Origin: CAYWFU01 sp964457585
Lineage (GTDB): Bacteria > JACRDZ01
DNA length: 15,230 nt
Reading direction: 5' to 3'
NCBI GenBank assembly: GCA_964457585.1
Contig: CAYWFU010000077.1
Span: forward strand, 1-15,230
Shown: positions 1-8,370 of the stretch, piece after piece
How positions within the stretch are numbered: position 1 is the stretch's first letter
How the letters are laid out: each line of letters opens with the position of its first letter
Position numbers and translations under genes: made by a program
Notes under the pieces: model-generated
What the model was told of the DNA's origin: nothing
The model's input: the letters and a program-made list of their open reading frames with translations, nothing else
The model's database searches: none

Positions 1-2060
1 TCTTCATTTTCAGAAAAATTTTTTGAAATTATTAATGCAATTTTTAGTTCTTCTAAAGCTTCTTTTTTCATCCCTAATTTAAAATATGTTTTTCCAAGGT
101 GATATCGAACAACCGGGTGTTTTGGAGCTTTTTTTACAGCTTTTTTAAATGTTGTCAGTGCCTCGTTATACATACCTTTCTGAAAATACACAAATCCGAT
201 TGTATCATTAATTTCACCTTTGTCAGGCGCAAGTTTATCAGCTTTTTGAGCATACATCAATGCTTTGTCCAGGTCCTTATTGTTTTTAGCGTAAATATAA
301 GCAAGATTATTATATGGTATTGGTGAAAGTTTATTGATTTTTTCAGATAGACTAATTGCTTTTTCATACTCACTAATAGCAAGATCAACCCTTTTTCCTT
401 TTTCATAAATTAGAGCTAAATCTAAATGAAATAAAGGAAATTCCGGACTGATATTAATTCCTTTTTGAAGATAAAAAATTGCTTTATCTGAATTTTTTTT
501 AACCATATAAAGTTTTGATAAATTCTGGTATGCAGGCAGATATTTTTCATTTATTTTTAAAATTTCTTCGATTTTTTTAATAGCCAGATCATATTTGCCG
601 TTCACTTCGTAAATTGATGCCAAATTCATTCTGGCAGAAATTGTTTCAGGATTGTCTTTAATAGTATTTTCTAATGTAGAAGTGGCAAGTTGAATATCTT
701 TTTTACTTAAAGCTGCAAGACTAATTATTGTTTGTGAAACTAAATTTTTTGGTTCAATAGCAAGAACTTTTTTAGCTGCATCAATAGATTCTTCATTTAA
801 TCCTTTTCTTAAATAAAGAGATGAAAGAGTTAATATCGAATAAACAGATTTTGGATCATCTTTAACTTTTTTTCTAAATTCATCAATAAGTATATCCAAT
901 TTCCCTTTTGCTATGTAAGCATTTATTAATAGACTTTGTGCTTGGATATTTTTAGAATCTTGTTTAAGTATTTTTTGGCTTTCTACAAGAGCCTTGTCAA
1001 ACCATTCTTTTTTTAAATATAAGATAGATAAATTATATCTGGCACCAATATGTTCCGGATCTATATTTATAGCTTCTTTTAACTCATTTATAGCTTGTTC
1101 TTCCTGATCTGAACCCAAAAGAGCCATACCTAAAAGATAATGGGCTTCGGCAGTTGGACTAATTTCTATAAGCTTCCAAATATACTCTTTTGCTTCTTTA
1201 TATTCCTTTTTAGAAACTAATCCAATCCCGATAATATAATACAATTCAGGACTATTAGGAAATGCTTGTAAAAGAGCTTTCGCTTCGATAACAGCTTGAT
1301 TATAATTACCGGTTGAGAGATGAATATTGGCTATACTAACATAAGCTGGAAGGAAATTTGGATTTACTTTAATAGCATTTTTAAATTCGGTTAAAGCTGC
1401 ATCTAAATTATTTTTTTTGAGTAATAATTCACCCTTAATTGAAAAAAGGAGAGGATTTTTAGGTTGGATTTTAAAAGCTGTACTAATTTCCAGTTCAGCT
1501 TTATTCATCTCATTAAATTGCAAATATATCTCTGAAAGAAATACATAAGAATCAATAAAATCAGGATTTATTTTTTTTGTTTCTTCCGCTGTTTTTATTG
1601 CATCATCTATTTTCCCTTGATTTTTATAGATGACAGCTAAAAGAAAATTACCTTGTTCGTTTTTAGGTTCATTTTTTAATATCTCTTTACATATATTAAT
1701 ACTATTTTCAAATTCTCTTTGCGATAAATAAATATAGGCTAAAGATAATTTTGCATCATTCATTTTTGGATTCAAACTAATAGCTTTTTTAATTTCTTCT
1801 ATTGCTAATTTATTTTGTCCTAAAGACTGATATACAATACCAAGATTATAATAAGCTTTATCAGATTTAGGGTCAAGTTCAATAGCTTTTTTAAAATATT
1901 CTATTGCTTCAGCTTTTTTACCATGCTTAAGAAAAAGAAACGCCTGTTCAATAGCTGTATCTCTTTGCGATGATTTACTGCATCCGAAAATACAAAAAAA
2001 TATTATAACTAATATCAATATTTTATCTATATTTGGTTTAATGCAAGCATTGATTTTCAT
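1..2060 (-). CDS. prsT: PrsT-like TPR-repeat lipoprotein of exosortase/EPS loci (C-terminus beyond the window)
   Basis: Read on the minus strand, an uninterrupted frame of 686 codons starts at ATG 2060-2058 and is still open at base 1, so the C-terminus is missing. The start is set by AGGAG at 2070-2066, 5 nt upstream. The N-terminus is a signal peptide with a hydrophobic run (about residues 14-25) ending in IFGC, giving a likely lipidated Cys27. The rest is almost entirely tandem TPR units with the W/Y-LG-Y-A-P pattern and helix-ending DPK/NPK/EPK turns, roughly 18 repeats by eye. Length, lipobox and unbroken TPR array fit the PEP-CTERM-system TPR lipoprotein family (TIGR02917, PrsT), and a divergent exosortase/EPS operon next door supports this. 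The role of the family is unproven; a scaffold for polysaccharide or surface-protein assembly on a periplasmic membrane face is my inference. A generic TPR lipoprotein is the alternative. Confidence 0.85.
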   Translation of the reverse strand, partial: MKINACIKPNIDKILILVIIFFCIFGCSKSSQRDTAIEQAFLFLKHGKKAEAIEYFKKAIELDPKSDKAYYNLGIVYQSLGQNKLAIEEIKKAISLNPKMNDAKLSLAYIYLSQREFENSINICKEILKNEPKNEQGNFLLAVIYKNQGKIDDAIKTAEETKKINPDFIDSYVFLSEIYLQFNEMNKAELEISTAFKIQPKNPLLFSIKGELLLKKNNLDAALTEFKNAIKVNPNFLPAYVSIANIHLSTGNYNQAVIEAKALLQAFPNSPELYYIIGIGLVSKKEYKEAKEYIWKLIEISPTAEAHYLLGMALLGSDQEEQAINELKEAINIDPEHIGARYNLSILYLKKEWFDKALVESQKILKQDSKNIQAQSLLINAYIAKGKLDILIDEFRKKVKDDPKSVYSILTLSSLYLRKGLNEESIDAAKKVLAIEPKNLVSQTIISLAALSKKDIQLATSTLENTIKDNPETISARMNLASIYEVNGKYDLAIKKIEEILKINEKYLPAYQNLSKLYMVKKNSDKAIFYLQKGINISPEFPLFHLDLALIYEKGKRVDLAISEYEKAISLSEKINKLSPIPYNNLAYIYAKNNKDLDKALMYAQKADKLAPDKGEINDTIGFVYFQKGMYNEALTTFKKAVKKAPKHPVVRYHLGKTYFKLGMKKEALEELKIALIISKNFSENE

Positions 2061-2080
2061 TTTGACTCCTATGATAAATC

Positions 2081-2169
2081 AGGTTAAGGCTAAGGGTTAG
2101 GTTAAGGAAAAGATAAAACCAAAAATCAATATAATGATTTAAATCTTTCCTCAACCTTAACCTCAACCT
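2081..2169. repeat. Inverted repeat of GGTTAAGG-like units in the prsT leader
   Basis: The left arm (2081-2114) is built from AGGTTAAGG / CTAAGGGTTAGG / TTAAGGAAAAGAT units. The right arm (2143-2169) read on the other strand is AGGTTGAGGTTAAGG, then TTGAGGAAAGAT. The arms pair imperfectly, with G-T wobbles and a bulge of about 7 nt. The loop contains a smaller hairpin, AAATCA-6-TGATTT. The whole structure lies in the predicted 5' untranslated leader of prsT, so the transcript could fold just upstream of the ribosome binding site. It may instead be a dispersed intergenic repeat without a role in this gene. Confidence 0.7.
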
Positions 2170-2211
2170 CATTTCCTTTTTTCCATTTATTTTCCTAACG
2201 CCTTTTGTTAT

Positions 2212-2239
2212 ATTATATCATTTTCCAAATAAAAAGCAA
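2212..2239 (-). promoter_or_regulatory. Predicted sigma70 promoter for prsT (extended -10)
   Basis: On the minus strand, TTGCTT (2239-2234) is followed after 16 nt by TATAAT (2217-2212), with the extended -10 TG at 2220-2219. Initiation would fall near 2205, giving a leader of about 145 nt that includes the GGTTAAGG inverted repeat. This was found by eye against the consensus and has not been scored. Confidence 0.6.
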
Positions 2240-2250
2240 AAATTTTTCGG

Positions 2251-2279
2251 TTGAAATATAAATTATTAAATGATATAAT
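2251..2279 (+). promoter_or_regulatory. Predicted sigma70 promoter for the plus-strand operon (extended -10)
   Basis: TTGAAA (2251-2256), a 17-nt spacer, then a perfect TATAAT (2274-2279) with extended -10 TG at 2271-2272. Initiation would fall near 2286, leaving a leader of only about 12 nt that just includes AAGGA (2287-2291) before the ATG at 2298. This is the only convincing promoter I see for the eleven-gene run. It is divergent from the prsT promoter, with the two -35 boxes about 12 bp apart, so one bound protein could affect both. Confidence 0.72.
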
Positions 2280-2297
2280 TTTAAAAAAGGATATTAT

Positions 2298-3611
2298 ATG
2301 AATTATTGGAAAATTGAATCCTTCCTGCTTATGTTATTTTTTATATTAATTTTTTCTCTTAATTGCGCAGAAAAAAAAGAAGATAGTAATATAACAGTAA
2401 TCGATTCTACCGCACCTTCTGCGCCTTCAAATTTAATGGCTTATGCAACTACAGGGATAATTAATTTAAATTGGATGAAAAGCATGGAAAATGATGTTGC
2501 AAAATATAGATTATATAGAAGTACTTCATCAATTCTCAATTTAAAAAATATAAACTTTTCAAATCATCAAAAACCAAATTTTCATGAAAATGGTTATATT
2601 GAAGAAAAAGGAACATCTTTTTCTGACACAGATGTTGAAGTTGGAATTACTTATTATTACCGAGTCAGCGCTTTTGATAGCAGTAATAATGAAAGTAATA
2701 AATCTAATCAAATTATTATAACATATGGGGATCTTGTTCCGCCTGCTAAACCTTTGGACTTAAAAGCTATTGAAGGTTTAAAAAAAGGTGAGATTTCATT
2801 AACATGGACTGCAAATAGTGAATCTGATTTAATGGGTTACAATATCTATATTTCCGCAAATAGCAAAACTTATTCATATTTAGCAACTAGTACAACAAAC
2901 TCTTATGCAGTAACTGATTTAAAACCCGGTATTGAGTACTTTTTATTTATTACAGCTGTAGATACAGCCAGCAATGAAAGTTTATACAGTAATATTGTTG
3001 TTAGTACTGCATATGGGGATATTATTGCTCCAGCTAAACCAGTTGGGATTTCAGCTCAATCAGGAAATTTTGCGGGAGAGATTTATTTAGCATGGACAGG
3101 TAATACTGAAACTGATTTTTTAGCATATAATATTTATATAGCAGCTCAAGGCGGAAGTGATTTTGCTTTTTTAGCCAGTCCGCAAGAAAATTATTATACT
3201 ATAAAAGATCTTTCACCTGGTAAAGGTTATTTTTTTAAAATTTCAGCAATTGACAGTTCAAATAATGAAAGTGAATATAGTGAACAGGTTTTTGCCAAAG
3301 CAAAAGGAGATAACACTGCTCCTTTGGCTCCAACTGATCTATCAGCAAATCAAGGAGATGCTACGGGGAAAATTATTTTAAACTGGAAAGCAAATACAGA
3401 AACAGATATTAAAAAATATAAAATTTATCTGTTATCTACCAGTGAAAATGTTTTTTTTAACATTGATAATACAGTTGGAAATCCTCCTGATACAACTTAT
3501 ATTGCCACAGGATTAGTTAGCGGGACTACTTATTTTTTTAAAGTATCAGCGGTTGATGACTCAAAAAATGAAAGTGAATTAAGTAATCTTACAGGTGTCA
3601 AAGCACCATAA
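2298..3611 (+). CDS. Lipoprotein with four fibronectin type III domains
   Basis: A 437-residue protein. Residues 1-22 are a signal peptide ending SLN before Cys23; Asn at the -1 position is a relaxed lipobox, so lipidation is likely but not certain. Four FN3-like beta-sandwich domains follow at about 37-143, 148-238, 244-336 and 340-435. Each opens with a proline-rich APxxP segment, has the LxW strand (LNW, LTW, LAW, LNW) and ends with YxxxVSAxD...NES. The linkers YGD, YGD and KGD repeat. No catalytic residues are visible, so a binding or structural role at the cell surface is my inference. The start is fixed by AAGGA (2287-2291), 6 nt upstream, and a strong promoter. It is the first gene of the exopolysaccharide/exosortase operon. 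It ends in VKAP without a transmembrane tail, so it is not an evident exosortase substrate. Confidence 0.8.
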   Translation: MNYWKIESFLLMLFFILIFSLNCAEKKEDSNITVIDSTAPSAPSNLMAYATTGIINLNWMKSMENDVAKYRLYRSTSSILNLKNINFSNHQKPNFHENGYIEEKGTSFSDTDVEVGITYYYRVSAFDSSNNESNKSNQIIITYGDLVPPAKPLDLKAIEGLKKGEISLTWTANSESDLMGYNIYISANSKTYSYLATSTTNSYAVTDLKPGIEYFLFITAVDTASNESLYSNIVVSTAYGDIIAPAKPVGISAQSGNFAGEIYLAWTGNTETDFLAYNIYIAAQGGSDFAFLASPQENYYTIKDLSPGKGYFFKISAIDSSNNESEYSEQVFAKAKGDNTAPLAPTDLSANQGDATGKIILNWKANTETDIKKYKIYLLSTSENVFFNIDNTVGNPPDTTYIATGLVSGTTYFFKVSAVDDSKNESELSNLTGVKAP

Positions 3612-3624
3612 TTCTATTTATATA

Positions 3625-4425
3625 ATGAAAAAAAATAAAATAATATTTTTTCAATTTTTAATTCTATTAATCACAGTTAATCAAATTTATAGCAGTCCAA
3701 TTTTTACACCTGCTTATAATTTTATTTCTCCTGGTGAACTGAAGTTCAATTTAAAGGAAATTTATTCAGATGAAAAGGATACAAAAAATAAAAAAGTAAT
3801 TAAAAATAGCAATACAAATTTTGAATTAAATTTCGGTCTTTTAAAAAATCTTGAATTAGATTTTTCTATTCCATACACCGTACTAAAAAAAGCATTTTTA
3901 CTCAACTATTCAGAAGAGAGAAGGGGATGGAATGATAGCCGAATATATTTAAAATATCATATTTTTTCAAATCAAAATTATATTCTTTCAGATCGCGATC
4001 TGGATGTGGCATTGCAATTAGGCGGAAAATTAAAAACAGGTGAAAAAGTTAAGGGATTGATAGATAGAGAAAATGAACTACTCATATCTCTTTTAGGACA
4101 ATACGAAGCAGGAATATGGAATGGACATGATTATTATATCTATTTTAATTTTGGAACATGGTTGCCAGTTATCGAAGATTACACATATGAAAATATTTTT
4201 CAATATGATTGTGCATTTGAATATGTAGCAACCCAAAAAATCATTTTGCTTTTAGAAACTAATGGTAATAAAATAAAAAATAATGATATTGTTTATGTTG
4301 CACCTGGATTGCGATTTAAACCAAATTCATCTTTAGAATTTATATTTTCCATAGCAGGCAATACTAATAAAATTGATGGTTATCTAAATACTAAAACTAT
4401 TGCCGGGATAACCTATACATTTTAA
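3625..4425 (+). CDS. Probable outer-membrane beta-barrel protein (hypothetical)
   Basis: The frame opens with GTG at 3595, overlapping the upstream gene, but I place the start at ATG 3625. There the protein begins MKKNK and a hydrophobic signal peptide ending near residue 24 (IYSS), giving 266 residues. No good Shine-Dalgarno site precedes either start. The mature protein is made of alternating polar/hydrophobic strands, with the turn-rich pattern of a small barrel (for example LELDFSIPY, RIYLKYHIF, YIYFNFGTW, PGLRFKP) and a C-terminal aromatic residue (TYTF), typical of outer-membrane barrels recognised by BamA. The style resembles the phenol-degradation 'MetA-pathway' barrel family (PF13557), but I cannot confirm membership. 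Its place just before the SLBB exporter suggests a role at the outer membrane in the same polysaccharide system; this is inference. Confidence 0.6.
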   Translation: MKKNKIIFFQFLILLITVNQIYSSPIFTPAYNFISPGELKFNLKEIYSDEKDTKNKKVIKNSNTNFELNFGLLKNLELDFSIPYTVLKKAFLLNYSEERRGWNDSRIYLKYHIFSNQNYILSDRDLDVALQLGGKLKTGEKVKGLIDRENELLISLLGQYEAGIWNGHDYYIYFNFGTWLPVIEDYTYENIFQYDCAFEYVATQKIILLLETNGNKIKNNDIVYVAPGLRFKPNSSLEFIFSIAGNTNKIDGYLNTKTIAGITYTF

Positions 4426-4447
4426 TACTAATGGAGTCAGAAGTTTT

Positions 4448-5749
4448 ATGATAAAAAAGACTATCACTGTTATATTTTTATTAATACTTTTTATTTCAAT
4501 TTTTAAATTAAAAATAGAAAATATATATGCATCTTCTCTAAATACTCAAAAATCTGATGCTGATATTAATAGTTATAAACTTCAGATTGAAGATAAAATA
4601 AGAATTTCAGTATGGGGATATCCTGATTTAGACAGAGTAGTTGCAATTTTACCTGATGGAATTATAAGCTTTCCTCCTTTAACTGAAAAAATTTCAGTTA
4701 TTGATTTAACAATAACAGAACTGGAAAACTTATTAACTCAAAAGCTCACAAAATATTTAAAAGATATTAAAAATGTTCAAGTAAGCGTACTTGAATATCA
4801 TGGCACAAAAGTTTTTATTCTTGGACAGGTATTGCAGCCAGGGCAGTATTCTTTTGCAATAATGCCTAATGTTCTGGGTTTAATTACCCGAGCTGGAGGC
4901 TGCACATCAGATGCATCATTGCGTGCAATCAGGATTTTACGCGGTAATATGGAAAAACCTGAAGTTATATTAGTTGATCTTGATAAGTTTTTGCAAACTG
5001 GTGATACAAATTTACTACCAATACTAAAATCTGGAGACACTGTATATGTACCAAGATTAGGTGAAGAAGGTAAATTAGTAGAAGAAAGAAAACGCGGTGA
5101 AATGAGACGTAAAACAATTAATATAATTGGGGAAATAAAAGCCCCAGGTGTTTATTCAATAGAAGAATCACTTGAATTAATAGATGTTATCTCGCGTGCG
5201 GGAGGAACAACACTATTTGCAGAATTGAATAATATAAAAATAGTATCATATGAAGAAGGACTGCCCAATATAAAAAATGTAAATTTTAATGATTATGTAA
5301 ATAGCGGAAATTTATCAGGCAATCCAATGATTAAGGCTGGTGATACTATTATTATACCAACATTTTTTTATGAAGGACCAATGCATCGCGAAATAGAACC
5401 AAAAGGTAATACCATCTTTGTTCTTGGTGAAGTTTATAATCCAGGAGCATATCAAATTGGAGTTAATAAGAATGTCTGGAATATGATCCAATTATCAGGA
5501 GGGGTCACTCCTGAAGCATATCTTAATAAAATAAAAATTATTAAAGGTGAAACAAGCAAAGAATATCCAAAAACAATAAAATTAGATATCACAGAAAACT
5601 TTAAAAAAAGTGATTTTTCTAATCTGCCCGCATTAGAATCAGGAGATACTGTTGTCATCCCAAAACAAACACACTTCTGGCGAGAAACAGTTAAATTTTT
5701 CTCTGAAGTGGCAATTATAGTAGGAGTGGTGAATCTTTTTAACAGATAA
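4448..5749 (+). CDS. Polysaccharide export protein with Poly_export and three SLBB domains (Wza/KpsD-like)
   Basis: A 433-residue exported protein. After a signal peptide (about residues 1-29) comes the Poly_export domain (about 43-115: YKLQIEDKIRISVWG...LPDGIISFP). Three SLBB domains follow, at about 120-205, 223-308 and 322-408. Each has the signature VxGxVxxPGxY, then the RAGG / RAGG / LSGG turn and SGDTVxVP / AGDTIIIP / SGDTVVIP. A hydrophobic segment at about 412-430 could cross the outer membrane as the Wza C-terminal helix does. Family members form oligomeric channels that pass exopolysaccharide through periplasm and outer membrane. There is no lipobox cysteine, unlike classical Wza, which places it nearer KpsD-type or exosortase-locus exporters. 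GGAG lies at 4433-4436, a long 11 nt from the ATG. No Wzc-type chain-length partner is in the window. Confidence 0.9.
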   Translation: MIKKTITVIFLLILFISIFKLKIENIYASSLNTQKSDADINSYKLQIEDKIRISVWGYPDLDRVVAILPDGIISFPPLTEKISVIDLTITELENLLTQKLTKYLKDIKNVQVSVLEYHGTKVFILGQVLQPGQYSFAIMPNVLGLITRAGGCTSDASLRAIRILRGNMEKPEVILVDLDKFLQTGDTNLLPILKSGDTVYVPRLGEEGKLVEERKRGEMRRKTINIIGEIKAPGVYSIEESLELIDVISRAGGTTLFAELNNIKIVSYEEGLPNIKNVNFNDYVNSGNLSGNPMIKAGDTIIIPTFFYEGPMHREIEPKGNTIFVLGEVYNPGAYQIGVNKNVWNMIQLSGGVTPEAYLNKIKIIKGETSKEYPKTIKLDITENFKKSDFSNLPALESGDTVVIPKQTHFWRETVKFFSEVAIIVGVVNLFNR

Positions 5750-5754
5750 TAAAA

Positions 5755-6951
5755 ATGCATATTTTATTCATAACACCTTATTTTCCATCTTTAATTAGAG
5801 TTCGGTCATATAATTTTATCAAAGTATTAAAAAAGCAAGGGCATTCTATTCATCTTGTTTCTCTTGTGCAGGATAAAAAAGAATTAATAGATCGTCAGTC
5901 AATAGAAGATGATTGTGAAAAAGTTGATAAAATTTATCTTTCTTTATACAAATCCTTGTGGAATTGTTTAAAATATCTATTTTTTCCTGTTGCCTTACAA
6001 GCTGCATATTGTTTTTCTGATAAGATGAAAAATCATATTGAAAATCTTATCAATGAAAAAAAATTTGATGTTGTTCATGTTGAACATATAAGAGGATCAC
6101 ATTTTTTAAATAAAAATGTTTCAATACCCGCAATTTTTGATTCAGTAGATTGTATTACTGCTTTATATAAGCAATTTGCAAATAGTAACCGATCATTGCT
6201 GATGATTTTAGTTAGTTATATTGAATGGAAAAAATTACGTATCTATGAACCAAAAGAGTGCAATAAATTTGATAAAGTACTTGTTACTTCTGATGCGGAC
6301 AATATTGAATTGAAAAAATTAAATATTAGTCTTCCAATACAGATAGTAACAAATGGAGTAGATTTAAATTATTTTAAACCTGAAAATAATGAAATTGAAC
6401 CCTATTCAATTGTTATGACCGGCAAAATGAGTTATTTTGCTAATGAATTAGCAGCGCTTTTTTTATTAGAGGAAATTTGGCCAAAAATAAAAGAAAAAGT
6501 TCCGCAGGCAAAATTATATATAGTTGGAAATAAACCAGGTATAAAAATAAAAAGATTTGCGTCATCAGATGTAATTATAACAGATTATGTTACTGATATT
6601 CGACTATATTTGGCAAAAGCAAATATGGTTGTAGTTCCAATTGTAGTTGGTGCCGGAGTCCAGAATAAAATTCTCGAAGCAATGGCAATGGGGAAAGCAA
6701 TTGTAGCAACCAGTAAAGCATGTGAAGCATTTTCATCAAATATTAGAAATTGTTTAATAATAAAAGATATGCCGCAGGAATTTTCCGATGAAGTTATAAA
6801 TTTATTTAATAATATTGAACTGGTTAAATCTTTAGGATTAAAATCACGTAATTTTGTTGAGCAAAATCATGACTGGGATAAAAAAGGTGTTGAATTATTT
6901 AAAATTTACGAATCAATCAAAATGTTAAAAATAGGAACGGACAATAAATGA
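5755..6951 (+). CDS. GT4-type glycosyltransferase of the exosortase/EPS locus
   Basis: A 398-residue cytoplasmic glycosyltransferase of the GT-B fold. The N-terminal half starts MHILFITPYFP and includes FDVVHVEH near 104-111, the acceptor-side Rossmann domain. The C-terminal half has VTNGVDLNYF (about 198-207), the strand LYIVGNKPG (about 254-262) and the donor-site stretch VGAGVQNKILEAMAMGKAIV (298-317), whose E308-x4-G313 is the GT4 EX7E-region signature. The overall pattern resembles the 'sugar transferase, PEP-CTERM/EpsH1 system associated' group (TIGR03087), which fits the exosortase genes downstream; that subfamily call is from memory. It presumably adds a sugar to the lipid-linked exopolysaccharide precursor; donor and linkage cannot be read from sequence. 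It starts 5 nt after the exporter stop and overlaps the next gene by 4 nt (ATGA), so translational coupling is likely. Confidence 0.88.
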   Translation: MHILFITPYFPSLIRVRSYNFIKVLKKQGHSIHLVSLVQDKKELIDRQSIEDDCEKVDKIYLSLYKSLWNCLKYLFFPVALQAAYCFSDKMKNHIENLINEKKFDVVHVEHIRGSHFLNKNVSIPAIFDSVDCITALYKQFANSNRSLLMILVSYIEWKKLRIYEPKECNKFDKVLVTSDADNIELKKLNISLPIQIVTNGVDLNYFKPENNEIEPYSIVMTGKMSYFANELAALFLLEEIWPKIKEKVPQAKLYIVGNKPGIKIKRFASSDVIITDYVTDIRLYLAKANMVVVPIVVGAGVQNKILEAMAMGKAIVATSKACEAFSSNIRNCLIIKDMPQEFSDEVINLFNNIELVKSLGLKSRNFVEQNHDWDKKGVELFKIYESIKMLKIGTDNK

Positions 6952-8366
6952 ATATCGAAGATAATCGCAGAGCAATATTTATTTTTTTTATGGTAGTTTT
7001 AGATACTTTTCTTATAAGCTGCGCCTATATCCTGGCTTATAAAGTAAAAATTAATTTTGATATATTCGGTGTTAAAGCTGGAGTAGGTAGTGCTGACTAT
7101 GGCAGCATATATCCTATACTTATTTTTTCATGGTTAGCTATCCTAAGTGCTATGCGGCAATATGAACCAAGAAGAAGATGGGGAATTGATGAAATATTTT
7201 TTTCCATTACAATTTGTGTAACGATTGGTACATTTTTTATTTTAGCTTATTTATATGCGACACATCAACTTATATTCTCAAGATTACTTTTATTTTTATT
7301 ATGGTTTTTTGGAGTTGTTTTTTTAAGTGGGGCCAGACTTATTATCCGATATACTTTGAGACTATTTGCAAAAAAAGGAACTATAATCGTCAAAAAAGTT
7401 CTTATTGCAGATTGGGGTGAAGCAGCAAGAAGATTAATATGGCAATATAAATTTCATCCGGAAATATTATATAAAGTCGTTGGATTCGTTTTTGATAAAG
7501 ATTTTAAAATTACATCTGAAATAAAAGATAAAATAGAGAAATTTACTGAAAAAGGAATACTCGGATCAATTGATGAAGTAAGTAAAATTGCAATACAGGA
7601 AAATGTTTCTCTTGTAATTTTAACAGGTTCAGCTCTTAGAAAAGAAAGACTGAAGGAAATTTTTGAGACTTTATGGAAAAAAAATATTGAAGTAAGAATT
7701 GTTCCTGATATTTTTGAATTAGCTCCGCGCTGCATGAGCTATGATGAAATTAATGGGATTCCAACAATTGGATTTAGAGACATGCCGATGTTAGGCTGGG
7801 AAGCTGTAGCCAAACGTTTTTTAGATATTATCGGATCATTTTTTGGATTAATTTTTTTATCACCTTTATTTTTTATTATAGCGATTCTGATAAAAAAAGA
7901 ATCTTCCGGTCCTATTTTTTTCAGTCAAGAAAGAATTGGACAAAATGGAATGGGATTTAAAATGTATAAATTTCGAAGTATGTATCAGGAAGCAGCAAAA
8001 GGACCTCCTGTCAAAGTACAAAAAAATGACAACCGGGTAACAAAAATTGGGGAGTTTATTCGCAGAACTAGCATTGATGAATTACCGCAATTATTTAATG
8101 TTTTAAAAGGTAACATGAGTCTGGTAGGACCGCGTCCGGAAACATATTTATATGTGCAGGAATACAGTGAATGGAATAAAAGACGTTTATATCTTAAGCC
8201 AGGACTTACAGGACTTGCACAGGCAAAAGGAATTAGAGGAAATACTTCTATTGACGAAAAGACTAAATATGATATAGAATATATGGAAAATCAATCGTTG
8301 CTTTTAGATATAAAAATTTTAATTATGACGGTATTTACATTATTTTCTCATAAAGAAGCGTATTAA
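6948..8366 (+). CDS. Exopolysaccharide polyprenyl glycosylphosphotransferase (WcaJ/WbaP type)
   Basis: A 472-residue membrane enzyme that starts exopolysaccharide synthesis by moving a sugar-1-phosphate from a nucleotide sugar to undecaprenyl phosphate. Four N-terminal membrane helices (about 9-31, 54-69, 82-104, 108-130) are followed by a Rossmann-like CoA-binding/regulatory domain (about 148-260). The C-terminal bacterial sugar transferase domain starts at about 287 and is complete. It shows KRFLDIIGS, a re-entrant hydrophobic helix (about 293-314), FSQERIGQNG and KMYKFRSM (about 325-345), the catalytic pair D377-E378 in SIDELPQ, VGPRP (393-397) and LKPGLTGLAQ. This matches the long-form family (TIGR03025). 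Length and motifs are normal. The start overlaps the previous stop as ATGA. The donor sugar cannot be predicted. The 13-bp repeat that brackets the next intergenic element starts inside the last codons of this gene. Confidence 0.95.
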   Translation: MNIEDNRRAIFIFFMVVLDTFLISCAYILAYKVKINFDIFGVKAGVGSADYGSIYPILIFSWLAILSAMRQYEPRRRWGIDEIFFSITICVTIGTFFILAYLYATHQLIFSRLLLFLLWFFGVVFLSGARLIIRYTLRLFAKKGTIIVKKVLIADWGEAARRLIWQYKFHPEILYKVVGFVFDKDFKITSEIKDKIEKFTEKGILGSIDEVSKIAIQENVSLVILTGSALRKERLKEIFETLWKKNIEVRIVPDIFELAPRCMSYDEINGIPTIGFRDMPMLGWEAVAKRFLDIIGSFFGLIFLSPLFFIIAILIKKESSGPIFFSQERIGQNGMGFKMYKFRSMYQEAAKGPPVKVQKNDNRVTKIGEFIRRTSIDELPQLFNVLKGNMSLVGPRPETYLYVQEYSEWNKRRLYLKPGLTGLAQAKGIRGNTSIDEKTKYDIEYMENQSLLLDIKILIMTVFTLFSHKEAY

Positions 8367-8369
8367 ATT
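8357..8369 (+). repeat. Left copy of a 13-bp direct repeat (possible target-site duplication)
   Basis: AGCGTATTAAATT covers the last codons and stop of the sugar transferase gene, and recurs exactly at 8607-8619. The two copies bracket all of the palindromic DNA between the sugar transferase and the exosortase. Confidence 0.7.
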
Positions 8370-8370
8370 A

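Noticed and set aside
99..326. Plus-strand frame of 75 codons
   Set aside because: It is the antisense shadow of the long TPR lipoprotein gene on the minus strand and has no supporting ribosome site or recognisable protein pattern.
3595..3624. Upstream GTG start for the beta-barrel gene, overlapping the FN3 gene
   Set aside because: It would add ten polar residues before a typical MKKNK signal peptide, with no clear Shine-Dalgarno site. The ATG at 3625 is more likely.
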